From: an uncultured Eubacterium sp.
GTDB taxonomy: Bacteria; Bacillota; Clostridia; Peptostreptococcales; Anaerovoracaceae
Assembly (NCBI GenBank): GCA_946555345.1
Contig: CAMNSS010000014.1
Coordinates: 1-64,000 of the forward strand
Direction: 5' to 3'
DNA length: 64,000 bases
Under the pieces are notes generated by a model. The model was not told the origin of the DNA. It searched no databases and saw only the letters and a program-made list of their open reading frames with translations. Each line of letters begins with the position of its first letter. The first letter of the stretch is position 1. The translations under genes and the position numbers were made by a program. Shown here one piece after another: positions 53,490 through 61,142 of the stretch.

Positions 53490-53550
53490 GAAGATTTTGT
53501 TACATTTCGTCATATCGCTTACAGCGATATTTCCTATATGATAAAAAATC
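53490..53550. repeat. Dispersed intergenic repeat, short copy
   Basis: CGTCATATCGCTTACAGCGATATTTCC, written in parts as ATATCGCT-TAC-AGCGATAT (53512-53530), a perfect 8-bp hairpin followed by ATGATAAAAAA. Corresponds to the right end of the copies at 25.6 and 52.0 kb. Confidence 0.55.
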
Positions 53551-53671
53551 CACTGGCATAGCCAGTGGTACGAGTTTACCCTATCGCTGTATCTATTGAA
53601 AAACAACCATTTCCAAAGAAAAGCAAAACCTCGGGACGTTTTTACGGAAAATTTACGGAAAGCGAAAAAGA

Positions 53672-53708
53672 AAAACGGCTGAACCGTTGAAATTCAGCCG
53701 TTTTTTTG
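53672..53708. terminator. Rho-independent terminator
   Basis: AACGGCTGAA / TTCAGCCGTT with a 9-nt loop and a T7 run on the plus strand; an A-run lies on the other side, so it may work both ways. It would end regulator transcription. Confidence 0.85.
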
Positions 53709-53714
53709 GCTAGG

Positions 53715-53826
53715 GTCAGCAGGATTCGAAGCTCCATTTTGCCTTGAAATTTCAATGTATTTGGCGATTGCCCGTTATTCTGTCCCCTCGTTTGTCCCCT
53801 GATTGATCGGTTGATCTGGTGTTTAT
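53715..53826. repeat. Island repeat R1 with tRNA-3'-end-like flank
   Basis: Core TTGAAATTTCAATGTATTTGG and TTATTCTGTCCCCTCG is shared with R2 and R3. On the minus strand the flank ends TTCGAATCCTGCTGACCCTAGCCA-like (written in part: TTCGAATCCTGCT, then GACCCTAGCCA) next to the terminator, which resembles a T-loop, acceptor strand and CCA. Candidate attachment-site remnant. Confidence 0.5.
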
Positions 53827-53844
53827 ATAGGGAACTATTTCTCT

Positions 53845-54045
53845 TTATCTATTATTTGCTTCAAATAAAACTGCCTTTGCATGAATTTCCTCTATGCTCT
53901 CTTCCTCCCACAATTTACGCTGCCATTCGGTATAATCAAAACAATCCCTTTTGATTAACTTTATGAACCGTTCTGCATCCACGGTTCCTAATGTTGTAAT
54001 CAATGCTTCCATAGCTTCCATGCGCACAACATTATCCGTTCTCAT
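53845..54045 (-). CDS. Antitoxin-like partner of the PIN protein (copy 1)
   Basis: 66 residues: MRTDNVVRMEAMEALI...GTVDAERFIKLIKRDCFDYTEWQRKLWEE. No DNA-binding fold is obvious. The ATG overlaps the PIN stop (TGATG) behind GGAGG, so translation is coupled. A second, diverged full copy lies at 56740 and two broken ones at about 54730 and 56611, all next to PIN sequences or R repeats; this association supports an antitoxin role (inference). Confidence 0.75.
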   Translation of the reverse strand: MRTDNVVRMEAMEALITTLGTVDAERFIKLIKRDCFDYTEWQRKLWEEESIEEIHAKAVLFEANNR

Positions 54046-54476
54046 CACAAAACCTCCATTTCCCTGACAAAGTCTATCGGATTTATAATGTTGATATCCT
54101 CCACATTCTTATTAAGCAATTTCATGTCAGTAGTAATAAAATAATCGCACCCTGATTTTATGGCACAGGCAATATGCAACGCATCTTTTGCTTTGATCCC
54201 TTTGCGCATTATCGTTTTGCCCATAATCAGGATTTCTTCAGAGGATGCACAAAATTCATTGGCGATATATTTCCACGGCGCAATTGCGTTTTTCTTATCT
54301 TCATAAGGGTTGCCATCGTTCTCATAATCCAGCATATACGACCACACTAAATCATATTTCCCCTCACGCACACTTGCCTGGATATACAGCTTTGCTTCCG
54401 TTTCTAAATATATCTTCATTTGTGCTTGGTCATCAAAAGGCCGATTGTAACTGCAATTGTCCAAGTATATCTTCAA
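54045..54476 (-). CDS. PIN-domain protein (putative toxin)
   Basis: 143 residues. The first catalytic Asp is in IYLDNCSYNRPFDD, then YENDGNPYE, KAKDALHIACAI (conserved Asp) and CDYFITTDMKLL (TTD). Members cleave RNA. TTG start behind GGAGG. Unusually the toxin-like gene precedes its small partner. Tandem remnants of the same pair lie within the next 3 kb. Confidence 0.85.
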   Translation of the reverse strand: MKIYLDNCSYNRPFDDQAQMKIYLETEAKLYIQASVREGKYDLVWSYMLDYENDGNPYEDKKNAIAPWKYIANEFCASSEEILIMGKTIMRKGIKAKDALHIACAIKSGCDYFITTDMKLLNKNVEDINIINPIDFVREMEVL

Positions 54477-54631
54477 AGCACGCCCTCCCCTATGTCTTCA
54501 TTATACGGTTGCTTACATTTAAAATCAATCCTTTTCATCGTTATATTTGGTTAGCAAATTGCGGGCATCAAAAACAGGGTAAAGACTCGGAATGCCTTGA
54601 ACCTGTCGCTCCGGCCTTCTCAGATTCGAAT

Positions 54632-54753
54632 CTGCCTTGAAATTTCAATGTGTTTGGCGATTACCCGTTATTCTGTCCCCTCGCCTGTCCCCTGATTGAG
54701 CAGTTGATATGGCGTTTATAATGCATCTCTTTTTATCAATGTGATAAAGCGTC
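54632..54753. repeat. Island repeat R2
   Basis: Same core as R1 and R3, here continuing into GGCGTTTATAATGCATC and the end of a broken antitoxin frame (minus strand, RFITLIKRDAL then stop). About 892 bp from R1. Confidence 0.75.
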
Positions 54754-54771
54754 CGAAATCCGCAGTTGCCT

Positions 54772-54852
54772 TTACTCAAATATCCTCCAATAATCTTTCG
54801 CAGTTGATCCCACACGTTCAATAATATCGTTTTCTTTGAGTGCCTTTACTCT
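54772..54852 (-). pseudogene. C-terminal fragment of an AAA_4/RecG-type winged-helix protein
   Basis: 27 codons ending in a stop: RVKALKENDIIERVGS then AKDYWRI. This pattern (LK..G.IERVGS..KGYW) is the characteristic C-terminus of AlbA_2/AAA_4 ATP-binding regulators with a RecG-like winged helix. No start or body is present, so it is a leftover of a deleted gene. Confidence 0.4.
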
Positions 54853-55017
54853 CTTTGCATCCCAACGTAGCTGATTTTAGCCCGTATATACTTCAGATAC
54901 AAAATTTCTATAATTCTATCGACTAAATCAATTTCATTTTTGCCACTATATAGAAGAGCGAATGCAGATATAAAGACTTCATATTTACATTCGTTCTCAT
55001 TTCACCCATCCAGCAAT

Positions 55018-55209
55018 TCACCGCTTTATGCCCTTCATGTCATATTGCATTAGCCACCACGCAATGTAGAAAAATATATCGTTTTGATCTTCATGGAAAG
55101 GGGAGTGCATCTGCTCTTTCAGGCGTTTTTCATCTTCTTTTTTCAGTTTTTTTCTTTTTTTGATTTCCCTGTTTGGAAAATCCTTAGCCTGCAAATCAGA
55201 GTTCCACAT
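55018..55209 (-). CDS. Small hypothetical protein downstream of vapD
   Basis: 63 residues, strongly basic in the middle (REIKKRKKLKKEDEKRLKEQ) with a hydrophobic end (FFYIAWWLMQYD). ATG at 55209 follows AGAGG at 7 bp and overlaps the vapD end by 14 bp, so it is coupled to vapD. No family recognised. It could be an antidote or accessory of VapD (inference from position only). Confidence 0.5.
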   Translation of the reverse strand: MWNSDLQAKDFPNREIKKRKKLKKEDEKRLKEQMHSPFHEDQNDIFFYIAWWLMQYDMKGIKR

Positions 55210-55543
55210 TAATGTCCTCTGCCACATCGTCTATGCTTCGCAGCAGGCTGTGCTGGGTTCCAATATTTGTAACGTCTATTTCTGTCACACACTGAAAAAA
55301 CCACAGCAAGGCTGTATTTAAGTCCTGCATCAACAAAACAACATCAACATTTGTCATCCTTGCATTTGAAATGTATACGGAGTACTGCCTGTGCTGGAAC
55401 CCACTTTTCTGCATGAACCGCTTTATATCTGCATATGCTTTTTTGTAGAACCTTGCATTCCCAGTGTTTTCAGGTTTTGAATAGAATTTTTGCAACGCCT
55501 TCTGCTTCAAGTCAAATGTGATTTGTTTTTTACTGCCTGCCAT
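55196..55543 (-). CDS. vapD: VapD-family endoribonuclease
   Basis: 115 residues, Cas2-like ferredoxin fold. TFDLKQKALQKFYSKPENTG, YADIKRFMQKSGFQHRQYSVY and CVTEIDVTNIGTQHSL match VapD. VapD proteins are ribonuclease toxins with an associated small antitoxin. The gene upstream by 2 bp (55546-55859) is a frameshifted protein commonly found before vapD. The ribosome site is weak (AAAGGA at 13 bp). The toxin itself appears intact. Confidence 0.85.
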   Translation of the reverse strand: MAGSKKQITFDLKQKALQKFYSKPENTGNARFYKKAYADIKRFMQKSGFQHRQYSVYISNARMTNVDVVLLMQDLNTALLWFFQCVTEIDVTNIGTQHSLLRSIDDVAEDINVEL

Positions 55544-55545
55544 GG

Positions 55546-55859
55546 CTATGACAATTTCCTTTTCTCAAACTTCCACGCCTGTGTCAATACATCCTCCGCT
55601 TCCGCATTGTCATCATCATACCATGAACATGAGGATGCTGACGGGATAAACCAATTGCTGTCCATCAGCTTGGTTATGATTGCCCACATATTGGTATAAT
55701 CTTTTTTCTCCCCGTTGTCCGTAAATGCCAGCACTTCGGAATCTTCCACGCAAGGCAGTCCTTTCGCCAAAAAGTTTTTTTGATCACGTCATGGACTTCC
55801 TGCATTATATGCCCCCACTTTTCTATCGCGCCGGAATCAAAGGTAAATTCAACCCTCAT
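55546..55859 (-). pseudogene. VapD-partner protein, frameshifted
   Basis: Starts MRVEFTFDSGAIEKWG behind GGGAGG, then at an A/T homopolymer (55769-55779) the frame breaks; FLAKGLPCVEDSEVLAFTDN and DYTNMWAIITKLMDSNWFI continue in another frame to a stop just before vapD. One extra T (TTTTT to TTTTTT) would restore a protein of about 104 residues. It is the likely antitoxin or accessory of VapD, lost or slippage-dependent. Confidence 0.65.
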
Positions 55860-56057
55860 TTTGATGAAACCTCCCGTAAAATCTGTTCTTCCTATTATCG
55901 ATTATTATAAGCTGGAATACCCCCGCCATCAACAGATTTTTTTGAGGGCCTTCCGCCCCTGTATATATGCCTGAGCACCATGCGACGCCCCTGCGCTTTT
56001 TACGGCATATCCAGATACCCGCCCATCGGGGCTGCCTGTACCCCGCTTGCCCTGGCT

Positions 56058-56375
56058 TCAAAGTGCAAGTGCAGGTGCGGGTCTGTTGAGTTCCCAGTAC
56101 TGCTCCCTGCACAGTTTTTCATTTACTATGCTATCCAGAAGGCCATCAACAGTGAAAATATCATGCTGCCCTTCGTTATCTATGGGATTTTCAATATATG
56201 TACCCGTTCTGACAAGCCTCCGGTAATACCGCTGATCTTCGTTAAAATCTTTCCAATCATAAATCCGTAACTGCTCCATAATATCATCCTTGACACCCAG
56301 CTTTCGCATCTGTTTCTCTTCTGCCTCCTTTCGTGCTTTCCATTTCTTTTCTTCTTTGGCTTTGTTGTATGCCAT
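56058..56375 (-). pseudogene. Truncated sigma-like regulator (copy 2)
   Basis: Begins MAYNKAKEEKKWKARKEAEE behind GGAGGAGAAGG and matches the intact gene at 60078-60500 residue by residue (KLGVKDDIMEQL, RYYRRL, TYIEN, LLDSI.NEKL.RE) for about 93 codons. Then the frame runs into unrelated sequence with NRPAPALAL. The HTH part is missing. A partial duplication of the same element gene. Confidence 0.75.
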
Positions 56376-56527
56376 TTCCTTCTCCTCCAATCTGAATTCT
56401 TTTATTGAAAAGCCAGATTGAAAGGCGGGCTACGGCATCTAAAAAAGCACATTTGCGTTTTATTTCAGGCACAGTCGCCCCCACCCGTAAAAGGGGTGCT
56501 AGGGCAACAAGATTCAGACCTGCATTC

Positions 56528-56650
56528 TGCCTTGAAATTTCAATGTATTTGGCGATTGCCTGTTATTCTGTCCCCTCGTTTGTCCCCTAATTGGTCGGTT
56601 GATATGGCGTTTATAATGCATCCCTTTTTATCAACGTGACAAAGCATCCG
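56528..56650. repeat. Island repeat R3
   Basis: Third copy of the R repeat, about 1.9 kb from R2. Its left flank shares GCTAGGG and GATTC with R1, and its right end contains TTTATAATGCATC and the antitoxin-end remnant as in R2. Confidence 0.75.
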
Positions 56651-56725
56651 GCATCCGCAGGCAACACCAAGATTTGCTGCCAATGCAACCATTGCATCAA
56701 TGCGCACAACATTATCTGTTCTTAT
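56611..56725 (-). pseudogene. Antitoxin remnant
   Basis: In frame from 56725: RTDNVVRIDAMVALAANLG...FVTLIKRDAL then stop. It matches the first half of the intact antitoxin at 53845 (RTDNVVRMEAMEALI), but the start codon is ATA and the protein stops at about half length. Confidence 0.65.
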
Positions 56726-56739
56726 AATATTCCCTTCAT

Positions 56740-56955
56740 TTACTTGGTAAAATCTATTGGGTTTTCTTTTGCATATGCTATGGCGGCAGCATTAAACTCT
56801 TCAGCACCAATATTATCAAATTGCTCCCGCTGCCATTTTGTATAGTCAAATTTCTCCCGTATGATTACTGATATAAATTGTTCTGTTTCAACGACGCCCA
56901 ATTTTTCCAACAAACAGTTGATGCCCTTATTCATAATTTCTGTATTATTCATCAT
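56740..56955 (-). CDS. Antitoxin-like protein (copy 2)
   Basis: 71 residues: NKGINCLLEKLGVVETEQFISVIIREKFDYTKWQREQFDNI, clearly homologous to the 66-residue protein at 53845 (LG.V..E.FI..I.R..FDYT.WQR). Start at 56955 or 56952 behind GGAGGG. Upstream and overlapping is only the C-terminal end of a PIN protein, so this antitoxin has lost its toxin. Confidence 0.7.
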   Translation of the reverse strand: MMNNTEIMNKGINCLLEKLGVVETEQFISVIIREKFDYTKWQREQFDNIGAEEFNAAAIAYAKENPIDFTK

Positions 56956-57064
56956 TTGATGTTCCCTCCAATCTTTCAATAAAATCCACCGGGTTCATTG
57001 GCTGAATTTCCTCTGTTTTGAATTGTAGGAGCCTTTTATCTTTGGAAGCGACGTGATATTCATT
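56945..57064 (-). pseudogene. PIN-toxin C-terminal remnant
   Basis: Open stretch NEYHVASKDKRLLQF followed by EEIQPMNPVDFIERLEG then stop, overlapping the antitoxin start. It aligns with the C-terminus of the PIN protein at 54045 (CDYFITTDMKLL...INIINPIDFVREME). The N-terminal two-thirds are gone. Confidence 0.65.
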
Positions 57065-57159
57065 TCACCATTCTGGAGCAACCGTTCATCGGTTTCTCTT
57101 TTATTAATTATATTATATGCTGGCAGATTGGTTCATGCAAAGCAAATTCATCATAAGGC

Positions 57160-57192
57160 AAAAGCCTGGATCATTTTCTGATCCAGGCTTTT
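57160..57192. terminator. Rho-independent terminator after the integrase
   Basis: AAAGCCTGGATCA-TTTTC-TGATCCAGGCTTT, 13-bp stem with A and T runs on both sides, 15 bp downstream of the integrase stop codon. Confidence 0.92.
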
Positions 57193-57206
57193 ATAAACTG
57201 CCGGTT

Positions 57207-58388
57207 TTAACTTACTTCCGGCACGATTTTACCCATGCATCCGCTGATATACTCGTCCAGTTTATCGACTGCGTTAAAGTGCATCCGGTCAAACACATCT
57301 GCATATATGTTAAGCGTTGTCTGGATGTCCTTATGCCCCAGCCAGTTTTTCAAAACTACCGCCGAGATTCCTGCCTCGATGCATCTTGTCGCAAATGTAT
57401 GCCTGAGCCCATGCTGGCCATAATACCCAACACCCGCTTTTTCGCACATTCTTCCAAAGAAGCTATTGACCTGCGACGTGGAAATCATTTTATCCTTGAT
57501 ATTGTCATAAAAGATTAAGCCAAACGGGTTCTTCTGCATTCTGCCCAGAGCCTCGGTTAAATACGGCTTTAAGATCCCACTGACCGAAATATCCCGTTTT
57601 CCGGCATAAGTCTTGGTGCCGTCTTTAATAAACAGCCTGAAATCTTTCCCCCTTGATATGGTCCTTTTAACATGGATGATGTCCTTTTCCAAGTCTATGT
57701 CCTCCGGCGTCAGGGCATTTATTTCCCCCATCCTCATGCCGCTGTACAACTCAATAAAAAGTTGCAGCTTGTAATCGTTTCTTCCCTCCGGCGCTTTATG
57801 GTTGTTCAAAGCCTCCACAAAAGCAATCTGTTCCTGCTCGGTCATGCCTTTTACTTCCTTGTCCTTCTTGCATGATTTTGGGCATCGCATATCCCTTGAA
57901 AGCATGATGTTTGTGCTGATTATCCCTTTGTCATGGGCGATTGAAAAACCCATCCGCACCTTCTGGTACACTTTCTCTATGACACTGTTGGAATAGCCTG
58001 TTATGGACCTGAGAAACAAATCCATGTGTGCTTCTGTTATCTCCACGACAGGCATCTTTCCGATCCTGCTTTTTTCAATTATTTTTAATGTTTCCAATGC
58101 CCTTGAATACCCCTGTTCCCCGACATAATTTTTGGCAAAATCCGAATCATACTTCTCCCTGACAAGTTCCGGGATCGTGGAATACACATCAACTCCGGCC
58201 GTTATTTTTCTTAACATATCCCTGAATTCATCTTCCTGCTCCCAGCACTCTGCCGTAGTTGCGCCTACGAATGATTTTCTCTTTGGCAACCCGCATTCAT
58301 CTTTATAAGTAATCCGGTATTCCAGTTTCCCATTGGCTTTTACCCGGAAGCTGCCCCCATGCGCATTTGCCTTTTTCTTCTTTGCCAT
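57207..58388 (-). CDS. int: Tyrosine site-specific recombinase (integrase)
   Basis: 393 residues, Tn916/phage type. N-terminal AP2-like arm-binding domain (SFRVKANGKLEYRITYKDE), core-binding SAM-like domain about 75-170, catalytic domain with LYSGMRMGEI (Arg), HGLRHTFATR (HxxR), WLGHKDIQTTLNIYADV (His and nucleophile Tyr). Start ATG at 58388 behind GGAGGG; longer frame unsupported. It lies 10 bp downstream of the excisionase-like gene. It should move the surrounding island; the target site was not identified with certainty. Confidence 0.95.
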   Translation of the reverse strand: MAKKKKANAHGGSFRVKANGKLEYRITYKDECGLPKRKSFVGATTAECWEQEDEFRDMLRKITAGVDVYSTIPELVREKYDSDFAKNYVGEQGYSRALETLKIIEKSRIGKMPVVEITEAHMDLFLRSITGYSNSVIEKVYQKVRMGFSIAHDKGIISTNIMLSRDMRCPKSCKKDKEVKGMTEQEQIAFVEALNNHKAPEGRNDYKLQLFIELYSGMRMGEINALTPEDIDLEKDIIHVKRTISRGKDFRLFIKDGTKTYAGKRDISVSGILKPYLTEALGRMQKNPFGLIFYDNIKDKMISTSQVNSFFGRMCEKAGVGYYGQHGLRHTFATRCIEAGISAVVLKNWLGHKDIQTTLNIYADVFDRMHFNAVDKLDEYISGCMGKIVPEVS

Positions 58389-58398
58389 CGTACCCTCC

Positions 58399-58620
58399 CT
58401 ATTTCCAATGCGGTTTCCGTTCCCTGTCGTGCCTGCGTGAGAAAAAATCAATCAGGGCGTGTGCCTCAACAACTTTCCCCCTGCCGTAGTTCGACGCCGG
58501 AAACTTCGGGTCATTGAACAAACGCTGCACGGTGGTTTCGCTCCACCCCAGCATTTTCATCAGGTCGCTTATCGTATAAAACCGCACTTCACTCGACACA
58601 TACAATTTATTCATATCCAT
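58399..58620 (-). CDS. Excisionase-like / helix-turn-helix protein
   Basis: 73 residues. FYTISDLMKMLGWSETTVQRLFNDPKFPASNYGRGKVVEAHALIDFF in segments is a MerR-like winged helix of the excisionase/DNA-binding type (TISDLMKMLGWSETTV, then the recognition wing PASNYGRGKVV). ATG at 58620 behind GAGGAGG. It precedes the integrase by 10 bp, the usual xis-int order, and is expected to direct excision. Confidence 0.85.
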   Translation of the reverse strand: MDMNKLYVSSEVRFYTISDLMKMLGWSETTVQRLFNDPKFPASNYGRGKVVEAHALIDFFSRRHDRERKPHWK

Positions 58621-58766
58621 GGATAGCCTCCTCAATCCCCGGGGCTTGCTACCATTTTACTGCAAGCCCCCCTATCTTCAAATCATGCGAATTTTTACAT
58701 CGCATCCTTGACAAATTTTTTCCTGCGCATTATGCAAAGCCAAACTTTTTCGTATGCCCGGCAATA

Positions 58767-59114
58767 TCATAATTCCAAACTAATCATCGCCGCAAAGTTC
58801 ACTGCCAGCAATAAACTTTTGTCGAGCGTCCCGACATATTCTCCCAGCCGCTGCTTGTCCAACGTCCGTATCTGTTCAAGCAATATGATGGACCGTTTCG
58901 CAAGCCCGTCGAAACGCTCTATCACAATATGGGTTGGCAGCTTCGCCTTCATGTGTACCTGGCTTGTAATAGGCGCTGCAATGACCGTATCGCTGTATTT
59001 GTTGCCCATGGCATTGGAGATAATCAGTACCAGGCGATGCCCGCCCTGTTCAGAACCAACGACCGGGTCTAAATCAGCATAAAATACATCCCCTCTGTTT
59101 ATTTCCTTTTTCAA
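58767..59114 (-). CDS. mazF: MazF/PemK-family toxin
   Basis: 115 residues. INRGDVFYADLDPVVGSEQGGHR is the MazF start, then VLIISNAMGNKYSDTVIAAPIT and ILLEQIRTLDKQRLGEYVG. Endoribonuclease that cleaves mRNA at short motifs. TTG start at 59114 with AGGAGG 9 bp upstream. No MazE gene is adjacent: the neighbour at 59273 is unlike known antitoxins, so this is a lone MazF or has an unrecognised partner. Confidence 0.93.
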   Translation of the reverse strand: MKKEINRGDVFYADLDPVVGSEQGGHRLVLIISNAMGNKYSDTVIAAPITSQVHMKAKLPTHIVIERFDGLAKRSIILLEQIRTLDKQRLGEYVGTLDKSLLLAVNFAAMISLEL

Positions 59115-59190
59115 TCTATAACCCTCCTGCCCTCTGTAAGCAGGTATTCAGCTTCAATGCCCATCCCTGTTCCTTCTACACAAAATAAAA

Positions 59191-59220
59191 ACAGGGCAAG
59201 AATTTTTCTCTTCACCCTGT
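59191..59220 (-). terminator. Hairpin terminator between element genes
   Basis: ACAGGG...CCCTGT stem with an inner AAGA/TCTT pair; on the minus strand a run TTTTTATTTT follows. It separates the gene at 59273 from mazF. A related hairpin occurs at 60002-60033. Confidence 0.7.
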
Positions 59221-59272
59221 AAACCTTGTCCCCCTGCTTTTGAGGAATTTTTTTATGAACCTTCCCATTATT

Positions 59273-59497
59273 TCAAAACAAAATACCTGCAAATTCTTCC
59301 ATGGGGATGCCATACCCCATTCCCATTATTTTACCGCAAACTGCCTCTGCTAGTTTTTCAAGCTCCCCGTTTTCAGGCATCCTGCCATTTTCACGGTAAT
59401 AATCACACACCGACATAAACATCTTCTCCGATATGCGGGCTTTCTGCTTCTGTTTTAAATCCTTATATCCCTTTGCCTTCATCCCTTTTCGGCTCAT
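59273..59497 (-). CDS. Small element protein of unknown function
   Basis: 74 residues: MSRKGMKAKGYKDLKQKQKAR...MFMSVCDYYRENGRMPENGELEKLAEAV...GYGIPMEEFAGILF, helical and basic at the N-terminus. The ribosome site is poor for both the first Met and Met6. No family recognised. Located between two terminator-like hairpins within the island, upstream of mazF; a MazF-antitoxin role would be speculation. Confidence 0.45.
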   Translation of the reverse strand: MSRKGMKAKGYKDLKQKQKARISEKMFMSVCDYYRENGRMPENGELEKLAEAVCGKIMGMGYGIPMEEFAGILF

Positions 59498-60077
59498 AGA
59501 TATTTATGGCAGAACTCCGCTACTGCAATGGCCTCTTTCTTTCGGGCATACGGTTCTGCCTATGTAGCCTGCCAAACACACGGCAATATACTGGTTTGGG
59601 AAAACATCGATAAGTCCTGTTCCAGAAGCTGCCCTGCATTTGGCAAAAAATATGATATAATCATTCCTATTTGTCCCCGACGCCCCGGAATGCCATGGAA
59701 AGTCGCCAAACGGCAAGCAGCGGGCTTGCTCCACGGGATTCTCACCCCTGCAAGGATCTCTTGCAGCCGCCCTCATTGGGATGCCTGTGACTGGGCGGGA
59801 GTACCATTGTTCTCTCTGCCTGTCCTTGCGAAACCGGTGGCTGCCCGGCATTTCCAGTCGGTATTATCGCTATTGCCTTTTGGCAAGTCCCGGCGTACCG
59901 CTGCACACGCTCATGCTCATCACAATGACAGAGAGGAAGTATTTGGCGAATGGGTATTCAGTTTTCAACGTCCGCTCCTGTTTCCGCCACACAACATGGA
60001 AACAGGGCAAGGGGTTTCTGCCCCTCACCCTGTAGCTCACGGGAAAGCCCGTTTTTTCCCTCTGGTTTTAAAATTTT
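59498..60077. other. Gene-free stretch with hairpins
   Basis: About 580 bp. Frames on both strands lack ribosome sites and motifs. Near its right end are a hairpin ACAGGG-CAAGGGG-TTTCTG-CCCCT-C-ACCCTGT (60002-60033) and CGGG-AAAG-CCCG followed by a T-run (60040-60056). Confidence 0.55.
60002..60056 (+). terminator. Two adjacent hairpins with T-run
   Basis: First hairpin related to that at 59191-59220; the second, ACGGGAAAGCCCGTTTTTT, looks like a plus-strand terminator. They lie just beyond the 3' end of the sigma-like gene. Confidence 0.55.
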
Positions 60078-60500
60078 TTATATTTTTTTCATTTTTTCTT
60101 TAAGCCTGTCCATCCTCCGGTAAACCGACTTTTCGGAAACCCCCAGCAGCCGTGCAATGTCATGGGTGGAATAGCCCTGGACCTTAAACAGCACGATCTG
60201 CAATGTACGCTTGTCCACCTTGCAAAGCTCCCTGTACAGTTTTTCATTCTCTATGCTGTCCAAAAGTTCCCCGACGGTACAGGTCTCATCCCCTCTTTCC
60301 TGGCCTGCCATGTTCTCAATATATGTATCCGTTGTGGCAAGCCTGCGGTAAAAACGCTGTTCTGAATTAAATTCCTTCCTGTCATATTGCCGCAGCTGCG
60401 TTATGGTATCTTCCGAGAGTCCCAGTCCCCGCATCTTCTTTTCCTCCGCTTCCTTGCGGAACTTCCATTTCCTTTCCTCCCTGGCTTTGTTATATGCCAT
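60078..60500 (-). CDS. Small sigma-70-like / HTH element regulator
   Basis: 140 residues, typical of small sigma-factor-like regulators on clostridial integrative elements. The N-terminal half is charged and helical (MAYNKAREERKWKFRKEAEE); the C-terminal half has a sigma region 4-like HTH (QIVLFKVQGYSTHDIARLLGVSEKSVYRRMDRLKEK in segments: QGYSTHDIARLLGVSEKSVY). ATG at 60500 behind TGGAGG. A truncated copy lies 4 kb away at 56058. Confidence 0.85.
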   Translation of the reverse strand: MAYNKAREERKWKFRKEAEEKKMRGLGLSEDTITQLRQYDRKEFNSEQRFYRRLATTDTYIENMAGQERGDETCTVGELLDSIENEKLYRELCKVDKRTLQIVLFKVQGYSTHDIARLLGVSEKSVYRRMDRLKEKMKKI

Positions 60501-61142
60501 GCTTTTTTCCTCCAATCTGAATTTTTTTATTGAAAATCCAGACTGGATGGCGGGAAACGGCATCCCTCCCATAATAAAAACAGCCCTCTTCATCACTGTG
60601 TTTAACCAGGATAAAACGGGCAAGACAATAGGCTGCTTCTTTAATTGTAGCGGAAATTACTTTGCCAGTCCCATTTGCGCTCCAATTACATACACTTCAC
60701 TATCCCTGCAACATATTGCCGGGCAGAATGAAAAGTTTTTCCCGGCATAACAAAAGCTGCCTAATTTGATCCCTCAAAACAAGCAGCTTATATCACAATA
60801 TTTAATTATTCCTTATGGTTGCTTGCAATAAAGCTGTATTTCTCCTTTGCACTAATTTCACCATATATTTACATTTTACAAAGAAAAGCACAGCAATTCA
60901 ATGAATTTCACCTATCTTCCATCATGTTTGCCAAAAGCAGCACCACCCTTTCCTTATCTCGATACTCCATGTTTCCCCAGCCTCCCCTTTTCCAAACAAA
61001 AAAACCTGTCAACTCCAACAGGTTTTTATTTAAAATTTATTATCAATCAAAGGAAACAACATATATTATATTTTTTACTTCTTCCATCAGAAATAACAGC
61101 AATAAAGTAAAAACCAACACTGTTATCATTAAAACCATGCCC
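60501..61142. other. Gap ahead of the second restriction gene
   Basis: About 640 bp, AT-rich, no supportable gene. Contains the terminator at 60996-61027. Confidence 0.55.
60996..61027 (-). terminator. Terminator downstream of second hsdR
   Basis: AAAACCTGT...ACAGGTTTTT with an 8-nt loop. On the minus strand a T7 run follows the stem, about 115 bp after the hsdR stop. Confidence 0.75.

Larger units (their letters stand above)
54477..55017. other. Gap with gene remnants
   Basis: About 540 bp without an intact gene. It holds repeat R2 and two minus-strand scraps: an antitoxin end (RFITLIKRDAL, about 54720-54760) and a winged-helix end listed separately. A further scrap near 54860-55000 reads FISAFALLYSGKNEIDLVD without an assignable family. 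Confidence 0.55.

Noticed and set aside
53715..53740. A possible tRNA gene at R1
   Set aside because: Only a T-loop and acceptor-like end are present; no D-arm, anticodon arm or matching 5' acceptor strand is found, so it is at most a fragment.
53740..54760. R repeat cores first read as ends of an integrase gene (GTNEGTE-like tail)
   Set aside because: The frame seen beside R2 and R3 matches the PIN-partner antitoxin instead; the true integrase at 57207 ends differently.
59528..60103. 191-codon plus-strand frame in the element gap
   Set aside because: No ribosome site, no motif, and it runs across two terminator-like hairpins.
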